Source: 66-474 sp035688305 (lineage in GTDB: Bacteria > Pseudomonadota > Gammaproteobacteria > Xanthomonadales > Rhodanobacteraceae). From it: a stretch of DNA of 24,130 nucleotides. Below are positions 16,852 through 24,130 of the stretch, piece by piece (positions within the stretch are counted from its first letter, which is position 1; every line of letters starts with the position of its first letter). The notes beneath the pieces are model-generated. The model ran no database searches. It was not told the DNA's origin and worked only from the letters and a program-made list of their open reading frames with translations. A program made the translations under genes and the position numbers. The stretch is from positions 1-24,130 of the forward strand of contig DASSNC010000080.1 in assembly GCA_035688305.1 (NCBI GenBank), given 5' to 3'.

Positions 16852-17454
16852 CAACGCATCGTGCTGGCCAGCGGCAATCCCGGCAAGCTGGCGGAACTGC
16901 GCGACCTGCTCGAAGGCAGCGGCATCGAACTGGTCGCACAACGCGAACTCGGGATTGCCGACCCCGTGGAAACCGGTACCACTTTCGTCGAGAACGCCAT
17001 CATCAAGGCCCGCCACGCAGCGCGTGCATCCGGTTTGCCGGCACTCGCCGACGATTCGGGCATCTGCGTCGATGCACTGGGTGGCGCACCCGGACTGGAT
17101 TCGGCGATCTACGCCGGCCGCCACGGCGACGATGCGGCCAACAACGCCAAACTGTTGCGCGAACTGACGGGCATGCCGGCAGAACGACGCACCGCGCATT
17201 ACACCTGCGTCATGGTGTTGTTGCGCAACGCCGCCGATCCCGATCCGGTGATCGCGACCGGGCGCTGGCCGGGCCGCATCCTCGATGCCCCGCGTGGCAG
17301 TCACGGCTTCGGTTACGACCCGTTGTTCCTGCCGGACGACGGCGGCGGTCTCGGCTCCGCGGAGCTTGATGCAACAGTCAAGAACCGCATCAGTCATCGC
17401 GGGCTGGCCTTGGCGGCGCTGCGGGGAAACTTGCGCGCGCAGCAATGGCTCTGA
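16783..17454 (+). CDS. rdgB: non-canonical purine NTP pyrophosphatase RdgB (XTP/dITP diphosphatase)
   Basis: RdgB (HAM1/Ham1p family) hydrolyses dITP, XTP and ITP to monophosphates, keeping deaminated purines out of DNA. Family blocks are clear: RIVLASGNPGKLAELRDLL, ETGTTFVENAIIKARHAA, LPALADDSGICVDALGGAPGLDSAIYAG and SHGFGYDPLFLP, then a KNRISHRGLAL end. The 223 residues exceed the usual ~197 because the first 24 or so (MNFRTTTAADSTTVHEIHSD) are encoded by a REP-like palindrome. No ATG lies at the position where homologues start. The GTG at 16783, with AGGGG six bases upstream, is the best candidate; a GTG at 16822 is an alternative. It is 21 bases after rph and overlaps hemW by ten bases. 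Confidence 0.94.
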   Translation: MNFRTTTAADSTTVHEIHSDSFSQRIVLASGNPGKLAELRDLLEGSGIELVAQRELGIADPVETGTTFVENAIIKARHAARASGLPALADDSGICVDALGGAPGLDSAIYAGRHGDDAANNAKLLRELTGMPAERRTAHYTCVMVLLRNAADPDPVIATGRWPGRILDAPRGSHGFGYDPLFLPDDGGGLGSAELDATVKNRISHRGLALAALRGNLRAQQWL

Positions 17455-18635
17455 TTCCGCCGCCGCTGTCGTTGTACATCCACATCCCCTGGTGCGTGAA
17501 GAAGTGCCCGTACTGCGACTTCAATTCGCACGGATTGCGCGCGCCGATGCCGGTGGATGAGTACGTCGCCGCGCTGCTGGCCGACCTTGACGGCGACCTC
17601 GCCGACTTCGGCGCTGCCCTGGGTGGGCGCGAAATCATCAGCGTGTTTTTTGGCGGCGGCACGCCCAGCCTGTTCGCACCCGCGGCGATTGCGGCGATCC
17701 TCGATGGCGCGTCATCGCGCCTGGCGTTTGCCGCGGACTGCGAAATCACGCTCGAGACCAACCCCGGCACCGTCGAGCACGGCCGCTTCGATGGTTACCT
17801 CGGCGCCGGCGTCAACCGGATCAGCTTCGGCGTGCAGAGTTTCGATGATGACAAGTTGCGCGCGCTGGGCCGCATCCATTCCGCGGCCGAAGCGGAAGCC
17901 GCGATCAAGCTGGCGCAGGACGCGGGCGTCGCCAACATCAACCTCGACCTGATGTACGCCCTGCCGAAGCAGACGCTGGCCGGCGCACTCAACGATGTCG
18001 AGCGCGCACTCGCGCTGCAACCGGCGCACATTTCGCACTACCAGTTGACGTTGGAGCCGGGCACGCCATTCGCCAGGCGCCCACCACCCTTGCCCGACCA
18101 CGACGCCGCCTGGGACATGCAGGAAGCCTGTCAGGCCCGCCTGGCCGAGGCGGGTTACGGGCAATACGAAATTTCCGCGTATGCCCAGCCCGACCGGCGC
18201 TGTGCGCACAACCTCAATTACTGGACCTTCGGCGATTATCTCGGCATCGGCGCGGGCGCACACGGCAAGATTTCGGGACCGTTGCTGACGGGCGACATGC
18301 AGATCCAGCGCCGCTGGAAAACGCGCTCGCCGGTCGCCTATCTGCAATCGGCCGGATCCGCACAACGCATCGGTGGCGACGATGAGATCGCCCCGGGCGC
18401 GCTGCCATTCGAATTCATGTTGAACGCACTGCGGCTGAACGACGGCATCGGCACCGAAGTCTTCAACGCGCGCACCGGCCTCGACGCCGCCGCCATCGCT
18501 GCGCCCCGGCAGGAGGCCTGCGCACGCGGCTGGCTGGTGGATGATCCGGCCCGGCTGCAACCCACACCGCTCGGGCGGCGCTTCCTCAACGACGTGATCG
18601 AACTGTTCATGCCGGGGCCGCAAACCGGTGCTTGA
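17445..18635 (+). CDS. hemW: radical SAM haem chaperone HemW
   Basis: HemW, formerly annotated as an oxygen-independent coproporphyrinogen III oxidase-like protein, is a radical SAM protein that binds haem and delivers it to target proteins. The 396 residues show the CxxxCxxC cluster motif (Cys17, Cys21, Cys24 in WCVKKCPYCDF), followed by FFGGGTPSLF, LETNPGTV, GVNRISFGVQSF, NLDLMYALP and YEISAYAQPDRRCAHNLNYW. The GIGAGAHGKI block and a C-terminal HemN-like domain (PFEFMLNALRL) complete it. It starts ten bases before the end of rdgB, so the two are probably translated together. The ATG has only a distant GGGGAAA. Confidence 0.96.
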   Translation: MALIPPPLSLYIHIPWCVKKCPYCDFNSHGLRAPMPVDEYVAALLADLDGDLADFGAALGGREIISVFFGGGTPSLFAPAAIAAILDGASSRLAFAADCEITLETNPGTVEHGRFDGYLGAGVNRISFGVQSFDDDKLRALGRIHSAAEAEAAIKLAQDAGVANINLDLMYALPKQTLAGALNDVERALALQPAHISHYQLTLEPGTPFARRPPPLPDHDAAWDMQEACQARLAEAGYGQYEISAYAQPDRRCAHNLNYWTFGDYLGIGAGAHGKISGPLLTGDMQIQRRWKTRSPVAYLQSAGSAQRIGGDDEIAPGALPFEFMLNALRLNDGIGTEVFNARTGLDAAAIAAPRQEACARGWLVDDPARLQPTPLGRRFLNDVIELFMPGPQTGA

Positions 18636-18710
18636 CACCCACGCCGCCCGGACTTTTCCTGACCCACCATCCTGCTACTATCGCGACGGGCTCAGGGGAA
18701 GCGACCGCGA

Positions 18711-18726
18711 TGGCAAGGGATTTGCA
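18711..18726 (+). promoter_or_regulatory. near-consensus sigma-54 (RpoN) promoter of the DUF1631-PilZ operon
   Basis: TGGCAAGGGATTTGCA matches the sigma-54 -24/-12 consensus (TGGCACG-R-N3-TTGCW) at every fixed position but one (A in place of C at the sixth). The diagnostic GG and GC are separated by ten bases. The predicted start near 18736 gives a leader of about 23 bases before the DUF1631 ATG at 18760. No obvious enhancer-binding dyad was identified upstream. It lies in the 124-base hemW-DUF1631 spacer. Confidence 0.7.
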
Positions 18727-18759
18727 TAACAATCACGGATCTCCATTCGACCAGCCACG

Positions 18760-20988
18760 ATGAAACCGACACTCGCCACCCGCAGCGATCTCGCGCCCCG
18801 CGCGCGGCAGCTGCTGGGGCAACAACTGGACGAGTGCCGCAAGCTGCTGGAGCCGTTGCTGCATGGCGCGCTCGACGACCTGGAAGCCGAACTGTTCCAG
18901 ATCGCCGAGCAGTCCAGCGGCGGCCAGGCCCAGCACGAAGCGCTCGAAGCGTTGCGCGAGGTCAGGCGTGCGCGCCCAGGCTTCCATGCCTATCTGATGG
19001 CCCTGCTGGAACAGCGCTTCACCGCGATCGGCGAACCGGAACCCGTTGCCACGCGACCCAGCGCAGGCGCGCGCGAAAACGACCTGACCCTGGTTGATCC
19101 GAACGAGTTCGACGAAGCCATGGCGCTGAGCGACTTGGCTTCGCGCAACGAGCTGCACGCCAGCAATGCCTTGTTCGAACTTTGCCATCGCTACGCGGTG
19201 TTGGTCGCAGCGCCACCGCTGGAAAGCGACGCCTTGCCGTCCGGTCCGCACATGCTGTCCGTGGTCCTGGGCGAAGCGACGCGTACCCTGGGCATGCAGG
19301 GTGACCATCGCAAGTTGTTCTACCGGCTGTGCGATCGCCGACTGTTTGCCACCGCCGAATCCTTCTACGGACGCCTGAACGGCCACCTGCGCGATGCCGG
19401 CATCCTGCCGCACTTGCGCAGTTACCTGCCACGCAGGCCACCCTCCACACAGGATCGTGAACCGCCCGAGCCCGAATCGGAAAGCCGGCTCACCGCGCCG
19501 ATGGCGCCGGTCACCGATTTTTCGCCACCCAGCGGTACCGCAGCGCCCCAGCAGGCGCCAGCAATGGCGCAGCTGCACGGTTTGCTGGACGCGCGTCGGC
19601 ACGCCCTGCATCAGGATGTTGGCGCCGACGGCGCGGGCTCGGCACCAAACGCAGCCAGTCCCGTCGCGTCCCTCGCCGACCTCGAATCCGCGCTCAATAT
19701 CCTGCAGTCGCAACCGCTGCAGCCTCCCGCACCCCAGGCCGGCGAACGCTTGCGCGGCGACCTGATGGCGCAGCTGCGGCGCATATCACCAAGCGGAAGC
19801 GCCCCGCAGCTGCAACCCGAACACCGCGACGCGATGGACCTGATGTCGTTGCTGTTCGACCGCCTGCTCGATGAAACCCGCAGCGAAGGCACCGCGCAGC
19901 AACTGATGTCTTCGCTGCAGGTGCCGCTGGTACGCGTCGCACTCTCCGACAGCAACTTCTTCACGGTGCGCAACCACCCGGCGCGGCGCCTGCTGAACAA
20001 CGTGCTGGAAACGGCCAACCTGTGGCTCGACCGCAGCGACGGCAGTTTCGACACCGCGCTCAATCAGCGCCTGCAGCGTTCGGTGCAACGGGTCGCGACT
20101 GAATACAAGGGCAACGACCTCAGCGTCTTCGAACGCGAGGCTGACGACCTCGATATCCAACTCAAGCAACTGGCGCGGCGCGCGGAAATCGCCGAACGCC
20201 GGCAGGTCGAGGCGGCCCAGGGCCGCGATCGCCTGCATACGGCCCGCGCCCAGGCGCGTGCCGCGATCGACAAGCGCCTGGCGCTGAAGCCAACCACGCC
20301 GTTGGTACGCGCACTGCTCGAACACGCCTGGGTTGACGCGCTCACCTTGACGTTGTTGCGGGATGGCGAGAACAGCGAGGGCTACCGGCGCCGGCTGGCG
20401 GCGGTCGACCAGTTGCTGGGCCCGGCAACGGCCCGCGACAAGAACCAGCTTTCCGCCGATATCAACCACGGCTTGACCCAGGTCGGGCTGCAAGCTGCCG
20501 AAGCCGACCAGATCACGCGCCACGCGCTTGATCTGCCGATACCCGCCCAAGGCGCGGCGCCGGCAGCCAGCCAGACCGAATTGCTGATCCGCCTGAAGGC
20601 ACGCCAGAAGCCGGAAGAAAGCGTCGCCGAAGTGCCGGCCGGCCCCCGCAAGCTGTCGCTCACGCCGTCCGAGCGCAAGGCACTCGACACGCTCAAGGGC
20701 CTGCCGTTCGGTAGCTGGCTGGAATTCACGGTGAACCAGCAGGGCCAACGGGTCGCCCGCAAACTCGCCTGGTTCGCACCCACCAGCGGACGTTGCCTGC
20801 TGGTCAACGCGCGCGGCGCGGCCGCCCCCGAACGCACCCTCGACCAGGTTGCCCGCATGATGGCACGCGGCCAGGCTCGCCTGATGCCGCCGCAAGACGG
20901 CGGCATGCTCGACCGCGCCTGGAACGCACTGGTTGCGGGCCTGCGCAAGTTCAGCCGCAGCAAAGACGCCACGGAGGCCGCAACATGA
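18760..20988 (+). CDS. DUF1631 family protein
   Basis: The function is unknown. The 742-residue protein matches the layout I associate with DUF1631: a helical N-terminus (APRARQLLGQQLDECRKLLEPLL, FQIAEQSSGGQAQ), a Pro/Ala-rich linker at about 220-300, and a conserved middle (MDLMSLLFDRLLDE, VPLVRVALSDSNFFTVRNHPARRLLNNVLETANLW). A likely coiled-coil follows at about 455-510. The C-terminal module (about 630-720), with LPFGSWLEFTVNQQG and KLAWFAPTSGRCLLVNARG, looks like a small beta-barrel reminiscent of PilZ-like domains; that comparison is an inference. There is no signal peptide or membrane segment, so it should be cytoplasmic. Its stop overlaps the PilZ gene start (ATGA), and a sigma-54 promoter lies just upstream. 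The ribosome site before this ATG is poor. Confidence 0.9.
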   Translation: MKPTLATRSDLAPRARQLLGQQLDECRKLLEPLLHGALDDLEAELFQIAEQSSGGQAQHEALEALREVRRARPGFHAYLMALLEQRFTAIGEPEPVATRPSAGARENDLTLVDPNEFDEAMALSDLASRNELHASNALFELCHRYAVLVAAPPLESDALPSGPHMLSVVLGEATRTLGMQGDHRKLFYRLCDRRLFATAESFYGRLNGHLRDAGILPHLRSYLPRRPPSTQDREPPEPESESRLTAPMAPVTDFSPPSGTAAPQQAPAMAQLHGLLDARRHALHQDVGADGAGSAPNAASPVASLADLESALNILQSQPLQPPAPQAGERLRGDLMAQLRRISPSGSAPQLQPEHRDAMDLMSLLFDRLLDETRSEGTAQQLMSSLQVPLVRVALSDSNFFTVRNHPARRLLNNVLETANLWLDRSDGSFDTALNQRLQRSVQRVATEYKGNDLSVFEREADDLDIQLKQLARRAEIAERRQVEAAQGRDRLHTARAQARAAIDKRLALKPTTPLVRALLEHAWVDALTLTLLRDGENSEGYRRRLAAVDQLLGPATARDKNQLSADINHGLTQVGLQAAEADQITRHALDLPIPAQGAAPAASQTELLIRLKARQKPEESVAEVPAGPRKLSLTPSERKALDTLKGLPFGSWLEFTVNQQGQRVARKLAWFAPTSGRCLLVNARGAAAPERTLDQVARMMARGQARLMPPQDGGMLDRAWNALVAGLRKFSRSKDATEAAT

Positions 20989-21317
20989 ACGACGAGCGCC
21001 GCACTGCCCCGCGCATTCCCGTGCCGGCGCCCATCGCGGTCACCGACAGCATCACTGGCGAAATCATCGGCCGCATGGGCAATCTCTCGCGCAACGGCAT
21101 GATGCTGATCTGCCAGCAGCCGCTGCGCGATGGCGCGCTCTACCAGGTGCGCTTCCGGCTGGATGGCAGCAGCGAAGAAATCGAGACCGGCTTGCACACC
21201 ATGTGGACCGAACAAGCCAGCACCGGCGGCCAGCAATGGTCGGGGATGCGCATCATCTCGATCAGTGCGCCTGACGCCGATCTGCTGGACAAGTGGTTGG
21301 ACCGCGTGGCCGCCTGA
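20985..21317 (+). CDS. PilZ-domain protein, probable cyclic-di-GMP receptor
   Basis: PilZ domains bind cyclic-di-GMP and change partner activity, often in motility or biofilm control. The 110-residue protein is essentially one PilZ domain. The N-terminal RxxxR motif is RTAPR (residues 6-10), and the NxSxxG motif is NLSRNG near residues 33-38, so the ligand-binding residues are intact. The start was placed at ATG 20985: it overlaps the DUF1631 stop as ATGA and has GGAGG upstream. A longer in-frame extension to 20793 lies inside DUF1631 and is rejected. Co-translation with DUF1631 suggests the two proteins work together, possibly as receptor and effector, but this is inference. Confidence 0.93.
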   Translation: MNDERRTAPRIPVPAPIAVTDSITGEIIGRMGNLSRNGMMLICQQPLRDGALYQVRFRLDGSSEEIETGLHTMWTEQASTGGQQWSGMRIISISAPDADLLDKWLDRVAA

Positions 21318-21377
21318 GTTTTGCGTTGCGCGCCACTTCGCCGCATCATGGCGTGGCCCGTTCCGGTGACGCACGCC

Positions 21378-22712
21378 ATGACTGCCTCCCCGCAAGACAA
21401 CCTTTCCGCGCTGTACCCGGCGCACCTCGCTGAAGTCGAGCGTCGCAGCGCCGACGCGTTGGCGGCTTGTGGCCGCGGCACGCTGGCCGTCGCCGCCGGC
21501 CTGCCGCACGACTGGTTCCTCGATGACCAGGGCTCCCCGTTCCGGGCCAATCCGCATTTCCTGCACTGGCTGCCGCTTACCGATGCGCCGGGCAGCTGGG
21601 TGGTCTACACACCCGGACAGAAGCCCAAGCTGATCTTCCTGCAGCCGCACGATTACTGGCACGTCGTGCCGGCCGCACCGTCCGGATACTGGGTCGAACA
21701 CTTTGAAATCGTCACCATCCGCAAGCCGGAAGAGGCACGCGCGCACCTGCCGGGCGATCCGTCACGCTGCGCGATCATCGGCCAAGCCAACGCGTCGGTC
21801 GGCGACTTCATTCCCGACAACCCCGCTGCGGCCTTGAATCTGCTGCATTACCGGCGCGCGTTCAAGACGGCGTACGAAACCACCATGCTGCGGGTCGCCA
21901 GCAAGCTCGGCGTGCATGGTCATCGTGCCGCGGAAAATGCGTTCCGCGAAGGTGCGTCCGAATTCGACATCCACTGCGAATACCTGCGCGCCACGCGGCT
22001 CGCCGAACACCAGCTGCCCTACGGCAACATCATCGCGCTGGACCAGCATGCCGCGGTGCTGCACTACATGCACTTCGACCGCAACCCGCCCGCGCACGCG
22101 CATTCCTTCCTCATCGACGCGGGCGGTACCTTCCACGGTTACAACTCCGACATCACGCGCAGTTATGCCTCGCCGGATTCAAGCGAGTTTCAATCGCTGA
22201 TCGATGCCGTCGAACAAGCACAGCAGGGCTTCTGTGCAAAAGTGCGCGCGGGGCAAAGCTATCCCGAGCTGCACGTCCACGCGCACCACGTGTTGATGCA
22301 AGCCATGCGCGACCAGGGTTTCATCACCTGCTCGCCCGAGGCTGCGATGGCGTCGGGCATTTCATCGAGCTTTTTCCCACACGGACTTGGGCACTTGATC
22401 GGCCTGCAGGTGCACGATGTCGCCGGCTTCGCGCGCGACGAGCAAGGCAACACCACCCCGAAGCCGGAAGGCCATCCCTACCTGCGCTGCACGCGCACGC
22501 TGGCTCCCGGCATGGTCGTCACCATCGAGCCCGGCCTGTATTTCATCGACATGCTGCTGGCGGAACTGCAAGCCAAACCGGCGGCGAAGGACGTGGTTTG
22601 GTCAAAGGTCGATGCGTTCCGCAAGTACGGCGGCATCCGCATCGAAGACGACGTGGTGTGCACCGACGGCGAACCGCTGAACCTTACCCGCGAAGCCTTC
22701 GCGGCCGCATGA
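21378..22712 (+). CDS. pepQ: Xaa-Pro dipeptidase
   Basis: PepQ (prolidase, peptidase family M24) is a cytosolic dimanganese enzyme that splits dipeptides with C-terminal proline. The 444 residues match the usual length (443 in E. coli). Metal ligands are visible: the two Asp in FLIDAGGTFHGYNSDITRSYA, the His in FFPHGLGHLIGLQVHD, and the two Glu in MVVTIEPGLYF and GGIRIEDDVV. An N-terminal creatinase-like domain precedes these. I chose ATG 21378 (MTASPQDNLSALYPAHL) by family length; an in-frame ATG at 21348 would add ten residues. The ribosome site is weak for both. It follows the PilZ gene by 60 bases and could share its transcript. Confidence 0.96.
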   Translation: MTASPQDNLSALYPAHLAEVERRSADALAACGRGTLAVAAGLPHDWFLDDQGSPFRANPHFLHWLPLTDAPGSWVVYTPGQKPKLIFLQPHDYWHVVPAAPSGYWVEHFEIVTIRKPEEARAHLPGDPSRCAIIGQANASVGDFIPDNPAAALNLLHYRRAFKTAYETTMLRVASKLGVHGHRAAENAFREGASEFDIHCEYLRATRLAEHQLPYGNIIALDQHAAVLHYMHFDRNPPAHAHSFLIDAGGTFHGYNSDITRSYASPDSSEFQSLIDAVEQAQQGFCAKVRAGQSYPELHVHAHHVLMQAMRDQGFITCSPEAAMASGISSSFFPHGLGHLIGLQVHDVAGFARDEQGNTTPKPEGHPYLRCTRTLAPGMVVTIEPGLYFIDMLLAELQAKPAAKDVVWSKVDAFRKYGGIRIEDDVVCTDGEPLNLTREAFAAA

Positions 22713-22831
22713 AACGCTCTTGCGGCCAAGCTGTCCGCGACACCAGCCCATCCGCGAACGCTGGCTGCGATACTGCGCCGACCGCACCCCCGCGTACCCG
22801 CAACGCACCACTCCATGGAAGGGCTACCTTC

Positions 22832-23848
22832 GTGCCAACGCTTGCATCCCGGCTGCACGTTACCCGGCGTCGGGTTCCGGCCAGCGCGCGCATCGCAATT
22901 TGTGTCACGGCCGTCGCCGCGCTGTGCGGATGTTCGAGTCCAGCAAAACCAAAAACCGCGCCGGAACTCCACCAGGCCGCGGTCCAGTGCATGCAGGCCC
23001 GTGACTGGGAATGTGCAGAATCCGATTTGTCGCAGTACATCAAGCTGCGCCCAAATGACAGCAAGGCGATCGCCAACTACGGCTTTGCGCTGCACTTCGA
23101 TGGCAACGACAAGGCCGCCATCCAGCAGTTCCAGACCGCCATCGGCCAGGGCGAAGGCGCCTACGACCTGTTTGCCGCCTACGCGGACAGTCTCGCGGAT
23201 GTCGGACGCACCAAGGAAGCCATCGACTGGTCATACAAGACGCTGCAGCTGGTGCCCTCGCTGGTCGACGTGCGCGGCAACCTGGCCAAGCTCCTGGTAC
23301 GCGAGAAACGGTATTACGAAGCGATGGCGTTGCTGGCGGAGTTCGACCAGCACCTGGACGATCTTGGGCAGCCTCAGTATTTCACCGCCCAGCGCATCGC
23401 GATTGCGTCCATCATTCCCGCGGGCACGCCGCCACCGAACCAGGCCGAATCGAGCCATCTCCGGATGGTGCAGTTCGAAGGGCACTTCTTCGCACCGGTG
23501 CGGATCGGCGAGTCGCCGGTCGCGGCGTTCGCGGTCGACACCGGGGCATCGATGGTCACGCTCAACGATACCTTCCTGGTCACGTCCAAGGCCAAATACA
23601 CCATCAGCAAGGTGCACGACCGTATTGTCGTCGCCGACGGCCGGAGCGTGGACGCCAAGCTCGTTGCCATCGACCATATGCAGATCGGGAATTTCGAACT
23701 CGACAACGTACCGGCGATCGTCTGCGCAAGTTGCCGGTTGCTGCTGGGCAACAACGCGCTGTCACAGTTCGACATGACCGAGAGCAAGGTTCAGGGCGTG
23801 GCTGCGCTCACACTCAGCCTGCACCAACCCGACGCCAAACACGGCTGA
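22832..23848 (+). CDS. lipoprotein with TPR-like repeats and a retropepsin-like aspartic protease domain
   Basis: This 338-residue protein starts at a GTG preceded by GGAAGG at nine bases. That choice gives a clean lipoprotein signal with lipobox LCGC and lipidation at Cys34. Residues 42-190 look like TPR-type helical repeats (AAVQCMQARDWECAESDLSQYIKLRPND, AIANYGFALHFDGNDKAAIQQFQTAI, ADVGRTKEAIDWSYKTLQL). Residues 215-330 match periplasmic retroviral-type aspartic proteases: the catalytic DTGAS is at 236-240 within FAVDTGASMVTLN, and LLLGNNALSQF corresponds to the later conserved LLG block. A single DTG implies it acts as a dimer. An ATG at 22709 would begin before the signal sequence and is unlikely. 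It follows pepQ by 119 bases and converges on the next gene. The substrate is unknown. Confidence 0.87.
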   Translation: MPTLASRLHVTRRRVPASARIAICVTAVAALCGCSSPAKPKTAPELHQAAVQCMQARDWECAESDLSQYIKLRPNDSKAIANYGFALHFDGNDKAAIQQFQTAIGQGEGAYDLFAAYADSLADVGRTKEAIDWSYKTLQLVPSLVDVRGNLAKLLVREKRYYEAMALLAEFDQHLDDLGQPQYFTAQRIAIASIIPAGTPPPNQAESSHLRMVQFEGHFFAPVRIGESPVAAFAVDTGASMVTLNDTFLVTSKAKYTISKVHDRIVVADGRSVDAKLVAIDHMQIGNFELDNVPAIVCASCRLLLGNNALSQFDMTESKVQGVAALTLSLHQPDAKHG

Positions 23849-23894
23849 ACATCACTCGCCCGGAACCACGGCGGTCCACCAAGTACGCGGGACG

Positions 23895-24130
23895 CTACTT
23901 CATCGCCACCGCATCGGTGGTGGTCGGCAGGCCGACCTTCCGGCAGAACGCGGCGAAGCGCGGGTCGTCCTTGTAGCGCAGGATCATGGGATCGGAGAGC
24001 AGCTGGAACACGCCGCCGTCGCGGTTGCTCCAGGCGCGATCCAGCCACTGGAACACCGCATCCGGATCCTTGCGCAAGGCGTACATCTCGGCAATCTGGT
24101 AGGCCGCATCATCGGCATGTGCCTTGGTGA
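23895..24130 (-). CDS. C-terminal part of a TPR-type protein, cut by window edge
   Basis: The frame is open to the right edge, so only the last 77 or so residues are present. The sequence (AHADDAAYQIAEMYALRKDP, AVFQWLDRAWSNRDGG, LLSDPMILRYKDDPRFAAFCRKVGLP) is the familiar end of long TPR proteins, as found behind winged-helix (CadC/ToxR-type) regulators or Ser/Thr kinase domains in xanthomonads. Which N-terminal domain it carries cannot be seen. It ends with TAG 46 bases from the convergent lipoprotein gene. An internal ATG in the frame (24086) is not a credible start, because homologous sequence continues upstream of it. Confidence 0.8.
   Translation of the reverse strand, partial: TKAHADDAAYQIAEMYALRKDPDAVFQWLDRAWSNRDGGVFQLLSDPMILRYKDDPRFAAFCRKVGLPTTTDAVAMK

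Noticed and set aside
15964..17445. 493-codon minus-strand open frame opposite rph and rdgB
   Set aside because: It covers two confirmed genes in antisense and has no recognisable domain.
18632..18637. Perfect TTGACA overlapping the hemW stop, considered as a -35 box for DUF1631
   Set aside because: No acceptable -10 hexamer occurs 15-19 bases downstream. The sigma-54 element at 18711 explains the operon better.
20382..21746. 454-codon minus-strand open frame opposite DUF1631, PilZ and pepQ
   Set aside because: It is antisense to three supported genes and has no conserved motifs.

Overview
The window looks like chromosomal DNA of a high-GC gammaproteobacterium, most probably in the Xanthomonadales/Lysobacterales and perhaps Rhodanobacteraceae-like. 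I infer this from the gene set and order (yicC-gmk ... rpoZ-spoT ... ridA-recG on one strand, rph-rdgB-hemW on the other), the protein character, and intergenic repeats of a kind I associate with that order. No tRNA, rRNA, CRISPR array, intact insertion sequence or prophage gene was seen. There are 21 protein-coding genes, two of them cut by the window edges.

Minus strand, read from about 16.0 kb down to 1. yicC overlaps gmk by four bases. The mlaFEDCB phospholipid-transport operon follows, broken between mlaE and mlaD by a 391-bp repeat-filled gap. Next come rpoZ (omega subunit), a 1-kb tandem array of about 164-bp repeats, spoT (bifunctional ppGpp synthetase/hydrolase), a MutS-like ATPase with a predicted transmembrane hairpin, ridA, recG, and an incomplete FAD-dependent monooxygenase. 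Two plus-strand genes are embedded here. mlaA converges on mlaB with eight bases between the stop codons. A six-helix membrane protein lies head to head with recG.

Plus strand, from about 16.0 kb rightwards. rph is divergent from yicC. rdgB has a start region that lies inside a REP-like inverted repeat, and hemW overlaps its end. A DUF1631-family gene follows, translationally coupled to a PilZ-domain gene and preceded by a near-consensus sigma-54 promoter. Then come pepQ and a lipoprotein joining TPR-like repeats to a retropepsin-type aspartic protease domain. The last feature is the C-terminal end of a TPR-type protein on the minus strand.

Functionally the window is mostly core housekeeping: nucleotide metabolism and sanitation (gmk, rdgB), RNA processing (rph, yicC), stringent response (rpoZ, spoT), DNA repair (recG), outer-membrane lipid asymmetry (Mla), haem delivery (hemW) and dipeptide breakdown (pepQ). 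The parts most worth a second look are the repeat array separating rpoZ from spoT, the sigma-54 promoter before the DUF1631-PilZ pair, the palindrome that has become the start of rdgB, the membrane-anchored MutS-like ATPase, and the TPR-retropepsin lipoprotein.
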